A DNA stretch of 64,000 nt from Populus alba (lineage: Eukaryota > Streptophyta > Magnoliopsida > Malpighiales > Salicaceae): NCBI RefSeq assembly GCF_005239225.2, contig NC_133299.1:6824967-6888966 (forward strand), in the 5' to 3' direction. Below, in pieces: positions 24,068-36,300 of this stretch (position 1 is its first letter; every line of letters begins with the position of its first letter). The notes below the pieces were generated by a model. The model was not told the DNA's origin, ran no database searches, and was given only the letters and a program-made list of their open reading frames with translations. The translations under genes were made by a program, and so were the position numbers.

Positions 24068-25880
24068 ATTTTCTTTTTTTTGGATTTCTGTGTGGCTGGA
24101 TGGTGTTGCTGCTTGTGTTTATGTCACAGTTAGTTTTGAATAAAATAATCAATTCCATAGATTTTATGTAAGAAGGTGTCTGTCTGCTGAATTCGATGAA
24201 AATATTAGAATTTCCCAGCTGAGGATTTGCATCTTTATGCTATCCTTGTTATGGAGTTGTTTCGATTAGGAGTTCTTTCTAGAATAAGATTATTATCATA
24301 ATTGTAATGTAATGGAAATAGTGTTCCTTCAGTCATTACATCACGTTATGATTTAGAGTATTACACCGGATTAACCTTAATTTGCTTGTGGATGTCTATG
24401 TTGCGGAAGATTTAGCCTTTTTTAAGTTAGCTCTATGTTGCCAAACTTGAATCACTACGGAGCAATGATACCAGGAGGCTTAAGATGGAATTTCTATGAA
24501 ATTTGAGTTTTATGCTATTGCTACATACAGGTATTTATCATGTTTGTGGAGTGAAAGGAGAGGACACTGGTTCAGCAGGAGCTGGTAGTAAATAATTTGG
24601 GGGGGAGGGGTCTAGTTTTCACAATTATAACTTTTCATTAGTTGTGTTGGTGATTTTCGACTCAGGAAAGCAGGTGATTGTCTGTATTGTACCCAAGAAT
24701 AGGCCTTATCGGTTGCAGCATCTAGTGTTTTTCAAGGAGAAAACTCTTATGATGATTACTTAAGCTGATAATTTTCCCTTAGAGTTTGGAGTTCTCTGCT
24801 GGAATGGTGTGGAGGTAGGAATTCAACTTGTTTTAAAGACAAGTTCTTTGCAAGGCCAAGTTAGACTGAACTGGATTCAATTTGCAATTCCCTCACCGTG
24901 CATCTTAAAAGACCTGTCTTTCTCAAGACCAAGAACTAGCTGAGCAGTATGGCATCATTTACAGTTTGTTCCCATCGGTATGTTCTAATGATTTGTTATT
25001 TGTGAATCATCTCAAAGATGGATTCTTTTTGGGAGATACAACTCAGTAGCTGCTTGTTTTCCTGGAGAAAGCACACTGAAATTCAAAAATTAAGTGATGC
25101 TTATTCTTCTCTTCCATCAGAGCACCACGATTCGATGCAATGATGGCTTAAGCTTCTATGAACCCACTGATCGTCCATGAATTCTCTCTTTCCTCCAGTG
25201 AAGCATCTTTTTTTCATCTTCTTCTTTTGGGTGGAGGATCTTGAAAACGCACTTAGAAGAAAGAAAATATAATTTCTTAATCACCATATCAGTTCCTTGA
25301 AGTTAGGTCTCTTGAATTGATTTTGTATCCTTCCTTCTCTATCTCTACTCCGGCAGACCCTGGATCAACCGTGACCGCTAAACCAAAAGGGAAGAAAAAA
25401 CCAGTTAAACTGCAAAGCTAGGGCGAAGGCCTATTAGCATTATAGGCAGTCTTTTGTCCAAGAGGAGGCTTAGGATCGGAACATGTGGCTGCATCCTTGA
25501 CGGCAAATGATTTGGTTTCTGGAAACAGTACTCAGGTTCGGTGGATGGTATGAATATAATGTTTTTCCTTGGATGTAGATTATCACCAATCACTTTTAAC
25601 GTTTTTCCTTGGATATTGCATAGTAGCTAGGATACCACATCTTTATTTATGAAATTGTTATTTTTAACATTTTTAACAACAGTGAATGGAACACTAAACA
25701 ATAACAATTTAGCTGACAATTGAATACATAAAAAAATCCAACCAGTTTGAAATTAGATGTGCATGTAATAATATTACATAACAGTGAAGATAGTCAACCG
25801 GGAATGCAAATGTGGTTGTGGTGTAATACTGTGGTAGTTTTTATGATTGTGGTTAGAAAAAAGTAGTTTTATAAAAAGTA
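24068..25880. other. Non-coding stretch after mTERF
   Basis: Complex, non-repetitive, gene-like base composition but no frame longer than 62 codons on either strand. It may be a long or alternatively spliced 3' UTR of the mTERF gene or a separate non-coding transcript. A G-run (GGGGGGAGGGG) lies at about 24600. Confidence 0.4.
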
Positions 25881-26728
25881 TTTTTGATTGAGGTTTGTCG
25901 CACGTGTACGGCGTCGTGACGATCACCCACCACTCTCCTCAATCATCGGGTGTGATATGTCTATCTATGGTGGAAAATATGGTGAGACAAGGAATTCTTT
26001 GTCTCTTAGCGGTGAAAAATAAAGTGGGAGTCGCCTCCTAGTATTTTGGTCATTAGGAACCCTAATTGGTTTCAGAGATTGGGTATGGAGACTGGTTGCG
26101 TAAAGGGAAGGTATTAGCACCCCAAATACGCCCTATCTAAGGTAAGCTGCATTGTTTTATTGTCTAAAAAAATTCTAAGGTCTTATCATGTAGGTCTGTC
26201 TAGAGTTTAAGAAAAGTCCTCCTTAATAAAGAGGTACTTATCTTATGGGGTAAAAATCTAACCGGTCTAATGTCTATAAAGAACTACCCTTTTAATATCG
26301 GGAATACGTTTTACGTATAAATTCGTAATCCCAGACATTAAAACAAAACAAAATATTTATTTGATTTTTTTGAAATATTGGCCAAGTTCTCATGACTTTA
26401 ATAAATTGGTTATTAAAGCCAAAATGCATGCTAAAATAATTTTTTTTTTGAAGTTTTCTTTGTTGTATAAAAAATAAAATGTGAGTTTTTTTAGCTTTAA
26501 GAGACTTGGTCGTATGCATGAAAACAAAAGTTTTTTTTTTTTTGGAAACTAGGTATTTTTAATACCGGATTTGTATTTTTATGCTAAAATACAGACCGAT
26601 ATTAGTCAAAATGACGCAGGAAAATCCGTGGGAAAATCAAAATTTATATATATAATAAACAAAACACAAAACAAAAAGGAAGAAAAATAAATAAATAAAT
26701 AAATAAAATGGATTATAGGCCTAGCCAC

Positions 26729-26880
26729 AAGGCTGGACTCAACCCAGCCGCGTGTGCTGGCCTGGTGTTCCAACCTTCAGTCAACAGGGCTGGACTCAAT
26801 CCAGTCGCGTGGGCTGATGTTCCGACTCGCATAAAACAAGGCTGGACTCAGCCTAGCCGCTTGGGCTGGGCACTGCCCCT
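26729..26880 (+). repeat. GC-rich tandem array, three units of 52-57 bp
   Basis: Units start near 26730, 26787 and 26839, each with 'AAGGCTGGACTCA', then 'CCAGCCGCGTG' or 'CCTAGCCGCTTG', then 'GGCTG'. Composition differs sharply from the AT-rich surroundings. An open frame runs through it (26708-26923) only because all three units share phase. Confidence 0.85.
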
Positions 26881-28069
26881 AACATTGAGTCTTGCCTTGA
26901 AAACTTATTGGAAGAACAATTAAAGCTCGTTTTTATTTGCCTTACTACTATTACTTTTTTTTTCCTTACATGACATCCAGAGTAGCATAATAGTTAATAG
27001 GTTTTAGGGAACCTATAGTATTTGCATGCCGAAAATTGTTTTGGCTCATGTAGGAGTTGCTTATTTGGTTGTTAAAGAATATCAAGTAATATGAAGAAAA
27101 TATATTGGTACTAACCTTAAAGGCAAGATGGGTTTTTCCCTACTATCTATAAATGCTTGCGGCAAGTATAAGAGCAAATCTCGTGTTAAGATACTATTTA
27201 AGTGATGATTATCCCTAAATGAAAGTGTTAATGTGAGTTTTGAGTTCATTTTGTTTGAATGGGTAAGAGTTTAACAATAAAGTCTTTTAATATATTTATG
27301 GATTGATCACAGTTCCTTAAATGTTTCTGATGGGTTTATGCAATGATTCTTGGCAAGAGAATCTCAAGCCTTCATGTGCTAAAAGTGTTGTTAACAATTC
27401 AAAATAATCCATAAAGCTTGTCACGAAGACCATCTCTCGTGTATTGAATGTGTTGTTTTAGGTAGCATTAAGGCTAATAGGTCTTAAGATCCTAGTAAGG
27501 AATCTTGCAATTTTTATATAATCAACATATTCTCAGTCTATGTAAGAGTTAATGAGTTTTGTCAAATAAAACTCATTATTTAATGTAAGAATGTGATGTA
27601 GGTAGTAGTGTAAAAGATCCTCTCTATGTAGGGCGGAAGCTAATTTGACTAGTAATGATGTTATGGATATTTAAGTTGAGTTATATATACTTACGATAAG
27701 GACTATATAGATGAGGTTTTATATTAAGTGTGAGATTAACGTTGATGTTCTTTTTAGGAAATGAATCTTCTTGGTTGGGGTGATCAAAGTCAGGCATGAT
27801 TACACTTGTATGTGGGCTATTTTACCATTTTGAAGCATGATGGTGACTTTTATTGTTGTTTGACATGAAGATTTAGTTATATGAAGAAGGTATTGAGTCC
27901 CTTTATTGGTGGTGGATTGTAAGATTATGTTTTGTAGGGATTGTTTATTAGGAGGTACCAGTTAAAAAGTGCAATCAAGGAATAATATAAGAGGATAAGT
28001 ATAAATGAAAGCAATTTGACTTGTGTATATGTTTAGGAATGCATTTTAGAGAGAAGTGTCTCATATGCT

Positions 28070-28335
28070 GTTAGAGATGAGTGGTCACGAAAACCTAAAG
28101 CATAAAGAAGGATTTTATATCCATTTTAAAAATAATTGGTCACGAGACTTAGAGAAAGATCCCTAATTTTTTTTAGATAAACAATCATGGAGATTTGATG
28201 CATTAAGAAAGATCCTATAATCTTTTGAAAAAAAACTGGTAATAGAGACTTTGACCATAGAAAAAAACCCCATATCTTTTTAGAGATAAACGATCATAAA
28301 AACATAAATACAGATCCCTAATATTTTTGAAGAAA
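28070..28335 (+). repeat. Imperfect tandem array, about 55-65-bp units
   Basis: Four to five diverged copies of a unit with 'GATCACGAAAAC', 'AAGCATAAAGAAAGATCC', and 'TTTTTAGATAAAC'-type segments. No coding potential. Confidence 0.6.
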
Positions 28336-29626
28336 TCTGCATAATATATATTGATATTTAAAAGCACTAAATCCATAAGAGAACATGTCCTTCAAGAGGT
28401 GTTGTTTTACTTATAAAATGACTCATATTTCAGCTTATAGCCTCACCATTTAGATTTGTCTTGAAGAAACACCCTTTAAAGAGAGAAAAATTACTTGAAG
28501 TTGATGAGCTATCAAGGTGAGAAGCAAGGAAATAACAAAATAAAAGATAACATATAAAAAGAAAAGGTTATGGCTTGCACATTTATATGAAGATGGAAAG
28601 ATAGATTGTGAAATTATTTTCTAGAGTCGAATGACATGGATTATGTACTCAAGTTGTTTTGCTATGTATTTTAGAGATAAGTATGTCATTATGCAAGAAT
28701 AAGGCCAAGTTTGATTTGAGAAAAAAAATCAAGATTTTTATTGAAATATTTGTTGATTTTTTTTAACATTGCAGTGAAAAGATTTTGATTGCAATGTTTT
28801 TTTTAACAAATATATATTTTATGTTTTTTTTTCAACAAATATTTAATAAACAATTAATATGAGATAAATGTATTTAGATCTTTTTTAAAATATCTATATT
28901 TTATGTCACTTTAAATAAATATAAAGGTCATTGTAATAAAAAAAAATGATTTATATAACAAAAATAATTTGTAAATTAAGAGTAGTCAAGATTATTAATT
29001 CTTTTTATTTTTACAGGTATTCTAAATATTATAATTAAATTCAATTGTTTAATATTTTATTTTAAATACAATAATTATAATATATTATCAATTAAATTTA
29101 AATTTATTTATAAATTAAATTAAATTTAACGTGTGATTTTGCAAAAACAAATACGCATCCACAGCTTCCGTAAACCTCCATGGTCTCCCCTAATCGATGA
29201 CTAGTTAAAAAATCATCTTACATTGCAATAGCAAGGGTGAAAGACCACAGTCCATCCCTCTCAGGGTACAATTTGTGAATTCCCCAACATATTGCCACAA
29301 CATAAATAAAGAATTTCAAAACACATTCCGCAACTCTCTAAACACCGAACAAACCAGAGAGTTCCGGGGTTAAGACATAATAAAACAAAATATCGGGTCC
29401 AAAATATAAAATAAAGATAATTATCTTCCCTCCATCAAAATCCGAAACAAAAAAATTCCCTCCTTCCCTCGTTTTCTGCTTTCTCTCTTAGGTCCTAACC
29501 CCCGCTCCCTCTCCCTCTCTCTCTAAACCCACATTCTCTCTCTAAAATAAATTCCTACTTTTACTAATCAAACGATTCCAGTTTTCTTCTCTCCTTCACT
29601 CCGGTTTTTGTTTTTAGGTTTCATTT

Positions 29627-32600
29627 ATGTCCGGCGGCGCTAAAGCCTCAACCCGACCGGCTGCGACGGCGGCGCCATCAGGACCGATCTTGCCTCCTTT
29701 AGCGCGGCACCTTGCGTTTGCTACGATGAAGCCCCCGTTTCTTCCTCCTGATGATTATCACCGATTTTCTTCTCCGAGTACTAGTAGAGTCGCCGCAGAT
29801 CGGGATGCTGAGGCTATTGTTGTGAGATCTCCTGTGCGTTTCAGTTTCTCTGTGCTTCTATATTTGTATAAAGATATCCATGTATATCTTTTTTTTTTAA
29901 TTATTTTTCTTTTTGTTTTTATGTTGGTGTTTAATGTGTTTTTGAGGATTGTTCGTGCGAGTATTTGATGTTAATGGAAGTTAAATTGTGTTTTGAATGC
30001 GTTTTTGTTTTGTTTTGATAGTGGTGTGTTTGGTTGATAGAAATTGTGGGAAAGGAAGGGAAATTTTGGATTCTGGAAAGAAATTGGGTTATTTTGGGTG
30101 CTTCAATATTATCAGTTATGCTATGATTGTGAATGGATGTTTATTTGGAAAATTGAGTTGTCATTTCACATATTTTATTTTTGATGATGTTGGACTTGGT
30201 GTTGAATTTTGGAATTTGTTCTATTGGTATAAATATTAGTATTTGGTGGAAGCCCATTGTCCATATAAGTTCTCATACAGATGATGTTTAAGTGAGCTTC
30301 TCATGTCTAGGGAATGGAGGCTGTGTTTCATTTCCCAAACCATGTTTGGGTAAGAGGACTTCAAGTGAAAAGGAAGATAGGATGGGGTATTGAATCCTTC
30401 AAATATTCTAGGGTGGTTTGTGGATTTTGTTTTCCTTTTGTCCTGTTTCTCATGGGTAGTGTAGGGGATCGGAGGGTTTACTACAACATAACTCCTCTTG
30501 TAATAAAATTCACAACATCCCTAAGAGGGGTGAGGAGGGAGGGATGTAATTATTATCTTTTTAACTTGTTTTTCTCATGGTACTGTTATAATCCCCTCCA
30601 AATTGTAACAATAAAGAATATGATTTTACTTACTACAGCTAAACTGCTCTTACTCCTTTAACTGAACAAGAAGAAGATATGTCACTCTCTTCCCCCCCCC
30701 CCATGCATTGCGAACAAGAGGAGGGTAACAATGTCACTTTCATTTACCCTTCCTTTCACCCTCTTATCCAATAAAACGTACTATAATAGAATACTGACTT
30801 GTTTTCTAGCCCTTTTTTTTTTCCCTCTTAAGTATGGATTTTGGTTCATACATTAATCTACCTGTATGAACTTCATTTGAATCCTTAGTCTTGCTTAATA
30901 AGCCAAACATGTCCTTTTGTTGAGATCCTTCACCGAAATTCTGTGTAGCCTCTTTTTTTTTCTATCTAGTTATGATTTCCAGTTACTGCATTAGTTGCTA
31001 TACAAGGAAGGCTTATATGTGCATCATAGTTTCATATGATTTTTTTTATTGGAGCAGTAGCGGTGGTGGATTTTGAAGGGATGGTATAAACACTTCCAAT
31101 GAACCCTGATGATCATGCATGAAATCATTTTTCTATGATTGTAGCTTCCAACAACATATTTATCACAGGTCCTACAGTGTACTTGGCTGTAGTCTCATTT
31201 TATGCTTTCTGCTAATTGAAATTGAATTGCCTTTGTTTTATTTTGACAATTTTTAAGTAATTACTTGTAACCTTATGTTCTTTATGGTTTTATCCACTCC
31301 TGCCTGTCATTTAATACAATGTTGTGGTTTTTGGTATCCCTCAGCGATTAAAACGGAAGAGTGGATTGGCTGATAACGGAGTCAGCTCCAGCAATCATGT
31401 TAGCAGTCCTGGATGCAGTAATATATCTAATATTCCCTTCAGGACACCTGCATCAGCAAAAGGAGGTAGGACATACAACAATTCCAAGACCTCAATGGGC
31501 AATGGAGCTGGGCCTCAAACCCCAGTGTCGAAGGCTGGTGAGGAATTGTATTTATCGCCTTTGCAAGTTCTTTTGCATGTGTTAAGATAGCTTAGACTTT
31601 GCTTGTTAGTATAGAGATCATGTCTCTTCATTCTTTGAGTAGGGTTTGCATAAAGTCTTTATTGTCCAAGCATAACTAACTTAAAGAGGAGCCTGATTAA
31701 TATTATAAGTGAACTTGCAGATTGCTCTTCTCCTCTTACTCCAGCTGGCAGCTGTCGTTATGATAGTTCCCTTGGTAATTTTTCAAATATTAACATTCAA
31801 GATGATTTCATCATATCTGTTTTCTTTGTCTTGTAGAGCCGTGGAAGCTATCATATTTATTTCTACCATATTTTTCAGGTCTTTTGACAAAAAGGTTTGT
31901 TGATCTATTTAAAAATGCCGATGATGGAATTCTTGACCTAAACAATGCAGCCGAAACCTTGGAGGTAATCATGCTTCTGATTGAATGTTTGTAGTGATAA
32001 TAATGTATCATACTTGTTAAAAGCTTTTTACTGGAACAGGTACAGAAGAGGCGGATATATGATATAACAAATGTCTTGGAAGGAATTGGTCTCATAGAAA
32101 AGACACTCAAGAATAGAATACGCTGGAAGTAAGTTGATGATAATAAACTTTCTTGAAAATTCTACTATTTTGTTTCCATGTTTGACTCCTGGAAGCATCC
32201 AAAGCACATGGGAACTCGTGTAAGGATTAATTTGATTGAATGGTTGACCAGGGGCATTGATGCTTCAAGGCCAAGGCAGGTAGAAGGTGATGCAACTTTA
32301 TTACAGGTAAACGGAAGTGGATATTTTTTTCCTGTTCTACAAGCCTAACTAATTTTCTTTTCTGCAAATTATCATGGGTGTGATTTTTCTTTATCTTTTT
32401 TATCTTGATGTGTGACTGCTCACAGACAATTTGTACACATTACCCCTTAATCCATTTTTGATGATGCTCTAGTCAAATGATGAGGAACTGAAAAGGGGAG
32501 GGTGAAAACAATTACTTATTGGCTTCAGGTTTATCTTGTGCTTCTTTTCCTGCAGGAAGAAATTGAAAAGCTTAATATGGAAGAGCACAAACTAGATGAT

Positions 32601-34366
32601 CAAATAAGGTTACATGGCTGATTTCCTTGTTATAGCAAATAATGTTGAAATGTTGAATCTCTTGGATAATGCTAATGCTGTCAAACTGTTGCAGAGAAAT
32701 GCAGGAACGATTGAGAGATATGAGTGAAGACGAGAACAATCAGAAGTAAAACCCTCTCCGCAAACCCTACATACTTTCAATTAATTTGAGCAGGTGTTGT
32801 ATTTGCTAATTATGGTACTCTTATTCATCTTCTTACAATTACAGGTGGCTTTTTGTGACTGAAGAAGATATCAAGAGTCTACCTTGTTTCCTGGTACTTT
32901 TATTCTCTCCAAACTTTATACCTGCCATAATATTTTTCCAGTCTTGATGCTGATCTGTCCTATGTTTTTGCCAACTTTCTTCTGTATCTCATGCCAGAAT
33001 GAAACCCTCATAGCAATTAAAGCTCCCCATGGAACTACTCTAGAAGTTCTTGATCCTGATGAGGTAAGTTGATAGAATAAAATTTAAAAAAGAATGGGGA
33101 CTGGAGAAAAGTTGTTTTATTTGTATTCTATGCTTCATCTGCTTGATGCCATTGCTTCTGTATGTGACAGGCTGTTGACTGTCCACAGAGGAGATACAGG
33201 ATAATCCTGAGAAGCTCTATGGGTCCTATTGATGTCTACCTTGTGAGGTGCGTGACCACTTTCAAGATGGGGCATTGTTGTCTTTTGAGAATCAGTTTAC
33301 TGATTATTTTTGTTTCGCTTCTCTTATTTAAGTTTTTTCTGTTCTTTGTTCTAGTCAATTTGAGGAGATGAATAGTGTTGATGCGTCCGCTTTTCCTCAC
33401 GCTTCTAGTTCAGCATCCCATGGAAACCCAGTGACAGAGATGACCACTGGTGTAAGAACTGATCCTCTGGCACAACAGGCTCCAACTACGTTCTCTGATC
33501 CTAATTCTACTCAGGATTTAGGGGGAATGATGAAGATCGTTCCTTCTGATATAAATGTAAGTGTAGTGTACAGCGTTTTTGTCTTATTAGCAATTAACTA
33601 CTCACTAAAGAGGCTTATATTATTTCCATGGATAATAGTTTTGACTTCAGCAAAGGTACTTACTAGATCTGATAATGGTGGGCATGCACATCTAAATCTC
33701 TGACCGATGATTTTGAGCTTTGCTTTCAAGCCCATTTGTTGATTGCCTGGTTCAGTATCAGTTTTGTGAACACAAAGCTGAGATGATGCACAGTAAATTT
33801 GATTAAAATGCTGTTTTTTTTTTTTTTTTTTAAATAATTCTTTTAAGCAGCAATTAATCCGCAAATTGTGAGGATTTACTTAAAACCTTTTAATTCATGT
33901 AAATGTCATCTGTGAAACCTTTCTGCTGGTAGGTTCCAAATTGTTTCTTATAGCATATATAAAACAAATAAGACATACAGAATTCTGTTGGGTCATACCA
34001 AAGATTTTGCAGCTGCTCTATCTGAACGAATCAAAATTGATAGTTTTTTGGACAGTCATATTCCTATTCAAATGTCTAAGATGTCTCTAACTCTGTTAAC
34101 TCTATTATTCTTGGTACTCTTGCAGAACGATTCAGATTACTGGCTTCTTTCAGATGCAGACATAAGCATTACAGATATGTGGAAGACAGACTGTATCCTT
34201 GCTTGAAATTATTTCCTTTTGATATTCTACCCCCTCTCCCACCCCCACTTGTTCCTCTGAGTATGTAAGGTTCAATCATCAATCCTTGACACATTTAGCA
34301 GCAAATATCGAATGGACCGACTTTGGAGTGGCCGATGTCCCAACTCCTAGGACACAAACTCTATAG
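29627..34366 (+). CDS. E2F: E2F transcription factor (activator-type, E2FA/E2FB-like)
   Basis: Cell-cycle transcription factor that pairs with DP, binds TTTSSCGC sites at S-phase genes, and is held by the retinoblastoma-related protein RBR; nuclear. Fourteen coding exons: 29627-29833, 31345-31537, 31721-31774, 31879-31964, 32040-32128, 32252-32306, 32556-32608, 32695-32745, 32845-32893, 32998-33063, 33171-33247, 33355-33556, 34126-34192, 34299-34366; 438 residues. Residues 1-150 are a low-complexity Pro/Ser/Ala region. The winged-helix DNA-binding domain spans about 145-212 and includes [10 protein letters not shown] and [18 protein letters not shown] (184-201). A leucine zipper (about 230-270) and marked box (about 280-330, with LEVLDPDE and [17 protein letters not shown]) follow. 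The C-terminal [16 protein letters not shown] (about 398-413) is the RBR-binding/transactivation motif, so this is a typical E2F, not an atypical DEL. Which of E2FA/B/C is not settled. The leader is strongly CT-rich (29500-29550). Confidence 0.95.
29834..31344 (+). other. Long first intron of the E2F gene
   Basis: 1.5 kb GT-AG intron. It contains chance frames of 80 and 115 codons and a C-run near 30695, but no conserved protein. Confidence 0.8.
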
Positions 34367-36300
34367 CATGGGATTACTGAAGTGCCAACTGGTGTGCAAG
34401 CTCTATTCAGAGGTAAATATTGACTTATCCAACGTGCCAAGTGAAATCCTTTTTCTACACCTATCTGCATCCTTCTATGCTCGTCAATTACTCAAAATGC
34501 CAATGAGTTGGCTGAAGAAAAACAAACCAGGAAAGTGTTAGAAGCTGGCAAATGACAATCCATGGTTAATGCTATATGGTAGAAATTGATCTTTATGGTC
34601 ATTTGCAAGCAAATCAAAGGAAAAAAAGAGGAAATTTTGTTTGAAATGGTGGACATTCTGGATGGAACTGAGTCTTGGTGTATCTTATGATGCGAGGGCA
34701 TACACAACATAGTTAATTTACGTTTATTATCTCATCATACATGTACATGTTGCTATCATTGGTGCTGTAGTTTGTTTAGCGATGGAAGGCAACAGATCTT
34801 AGTGGCATGCTATAAAAATGTTGTGCGGGAACCAGTATAACTTTGAGGCAGCATTGGTTCCCAGCCTAGAATCAGTTACATTATTTTAATTTTCTGGTCT
34901 CAAGCTGTAAACGTTAGTTTCCATATTTCCTCGGAAGGAAGCATGCTGCTTTTGCAGCTGAAGTTTCTTCCTGGAACATCATACTTGAAAAATTTTCAAG
35001 TGATAGTTGATTGAACTTTAATCACCCAGTCATGTTTAACATTTTTAGTTCTTTCACTGACCCCTCCGCCTACACCTTAATCCCAATTACTCCCAGCACC
35101 TATTCTTTCAGGAAGAGAAAATCACAGAATGGCAACAGAGGAAATACTGCTATTTATTAAGATTATAAATAGTATATACCCTCCTTGAAGATCTGCACCA
35201 ATGTAATTTGTGCTTTACTCTGAGGAATACATTATGCAATCATTTTAAGTTTGCTCAGTGCTCATGGTAAACTGCTGGTCATCTACTCGGTCACTTTCCT
35301 GTTCAAAACGCCTAGGGGCAATGGGAGTCCTCTGACTGTTTGTACAGTAGTGTTGATTTTACATGAATTTTTCTTTGGATGCTTATTTTGGCTAATGAAA
35401 CTCACACTAAATCTTTCTTACTGGGCATGTCAATTAAAATGAAGTTTGGTTATTTTTTATTTGGAAATGTATTAAATATTTTTTAAATTTATTAATATAA
35501 ATACAAAAGTTTAAATTTTGATGAAAAGCAATTGAACTCTAAACATTTTGAGGTGAAGAATACAAATAAAATCTCAAGAATTGAATGTGTGGTAGCATCT
35601 TGCTCTATTTATGTTATTACTATTTTGAATTTTACTTGCGTAAGTAATTATAAAAAAATCTGAATTGTTTTGTTGAGGAATTCTACTTTGAATAAAATCG
35701 TTTTCACCGAATAAAATTATATCCTTTGATTAACAATACATCTTATCAGCTGGTAGATGCTAGATTTAATTTTATTAATATTTTTTTATCAATCAAAGCT
35801 CGTTCCCTATTGTAATGAACCATTATTGTTCGTTACAACTGACACGTTTATTTTAAGTATAAAGAAGGGAACAACAAATCACTAAGGTACACCAGATCAT
35901 ATGTTGATCTAGACGACCAAAAGTAACCATTTGGAGTCCAGGTCAGCACCACGTAACCTTAACATGCTCCACGCCAGATACCAGGTCAATGCTACTTTTC
36001 TCCGGTGTGTTTTCTGACTTCCTTCATATCCAGGCAGGAGCTTCTTTGGCTTTTACGCTTTGCTAGAGGCGGACAATGAACTTATACGTAATTAAGTAGC
36101 GAAAGCAAGCGTTGGAGTCTTCTTCTCGTTAACCTTTTGGAAATAAATGGCTGTTGAGCATCGGCGCCTTATATATTACGTTATTACACGAAAGCTAAAA
36201 CTGATGGTTGTATTTATGAGCTTCAAGACAGTTACTATTCATGACAATAGTTTATATTACCTCTTGTCAATTTATTCTTTGGGCTTTATTTCGGGGATAG
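34367..36300. other. E2F 3' flank and intergenic DNA
   Basis: The first 300-500 bases are probably the E2F 3' UTR. The rest has no gene, repeat family or RNA gene that I can support. Confidence 0.5.

Larger units (their letters stand above)
25880..29150. mobile_element. Non-coding LTR-retrotransposon-type sequence
   Basis: At 26030-26140 the run 'GGGAGTCGCCTCCTAG', 'TAGGAACCCTAATTGG' and 'GGGAAGGTATTAGCACCCC' matches a phrase I know from plant LTR retrotransposons of the Ogre/Gypsy type, where it lies in non-coding LTR-adjacent DNA. No gag, protease, reverse transcriptase or integrase frame is visible. The stretch also holds a GC-rich three-unit tandem array at 26729-26880 and an AT-rich array at 28070-28335. 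Ends were not found, so the extent is approximate. Confidence 0.45.

Noticed and set aside
26708..26923. 71-codon frame with repeated GLNP-like units
   Set aside because: It arises from the GC-rich tandem array; unit lengths differ (57 and 52 bp) and there is no gene context.
29997..30661. Two plus-strand frames of 80 and 115 codons
   Set aside because: They lie inside the first E2F intron and have no family features; E2F exons 1 and 2 join in frame across them.
33598..33864. 88-codon minus-strand frame
   Set aside because: Antisense frame inside an E2F intron, with no recognised features.
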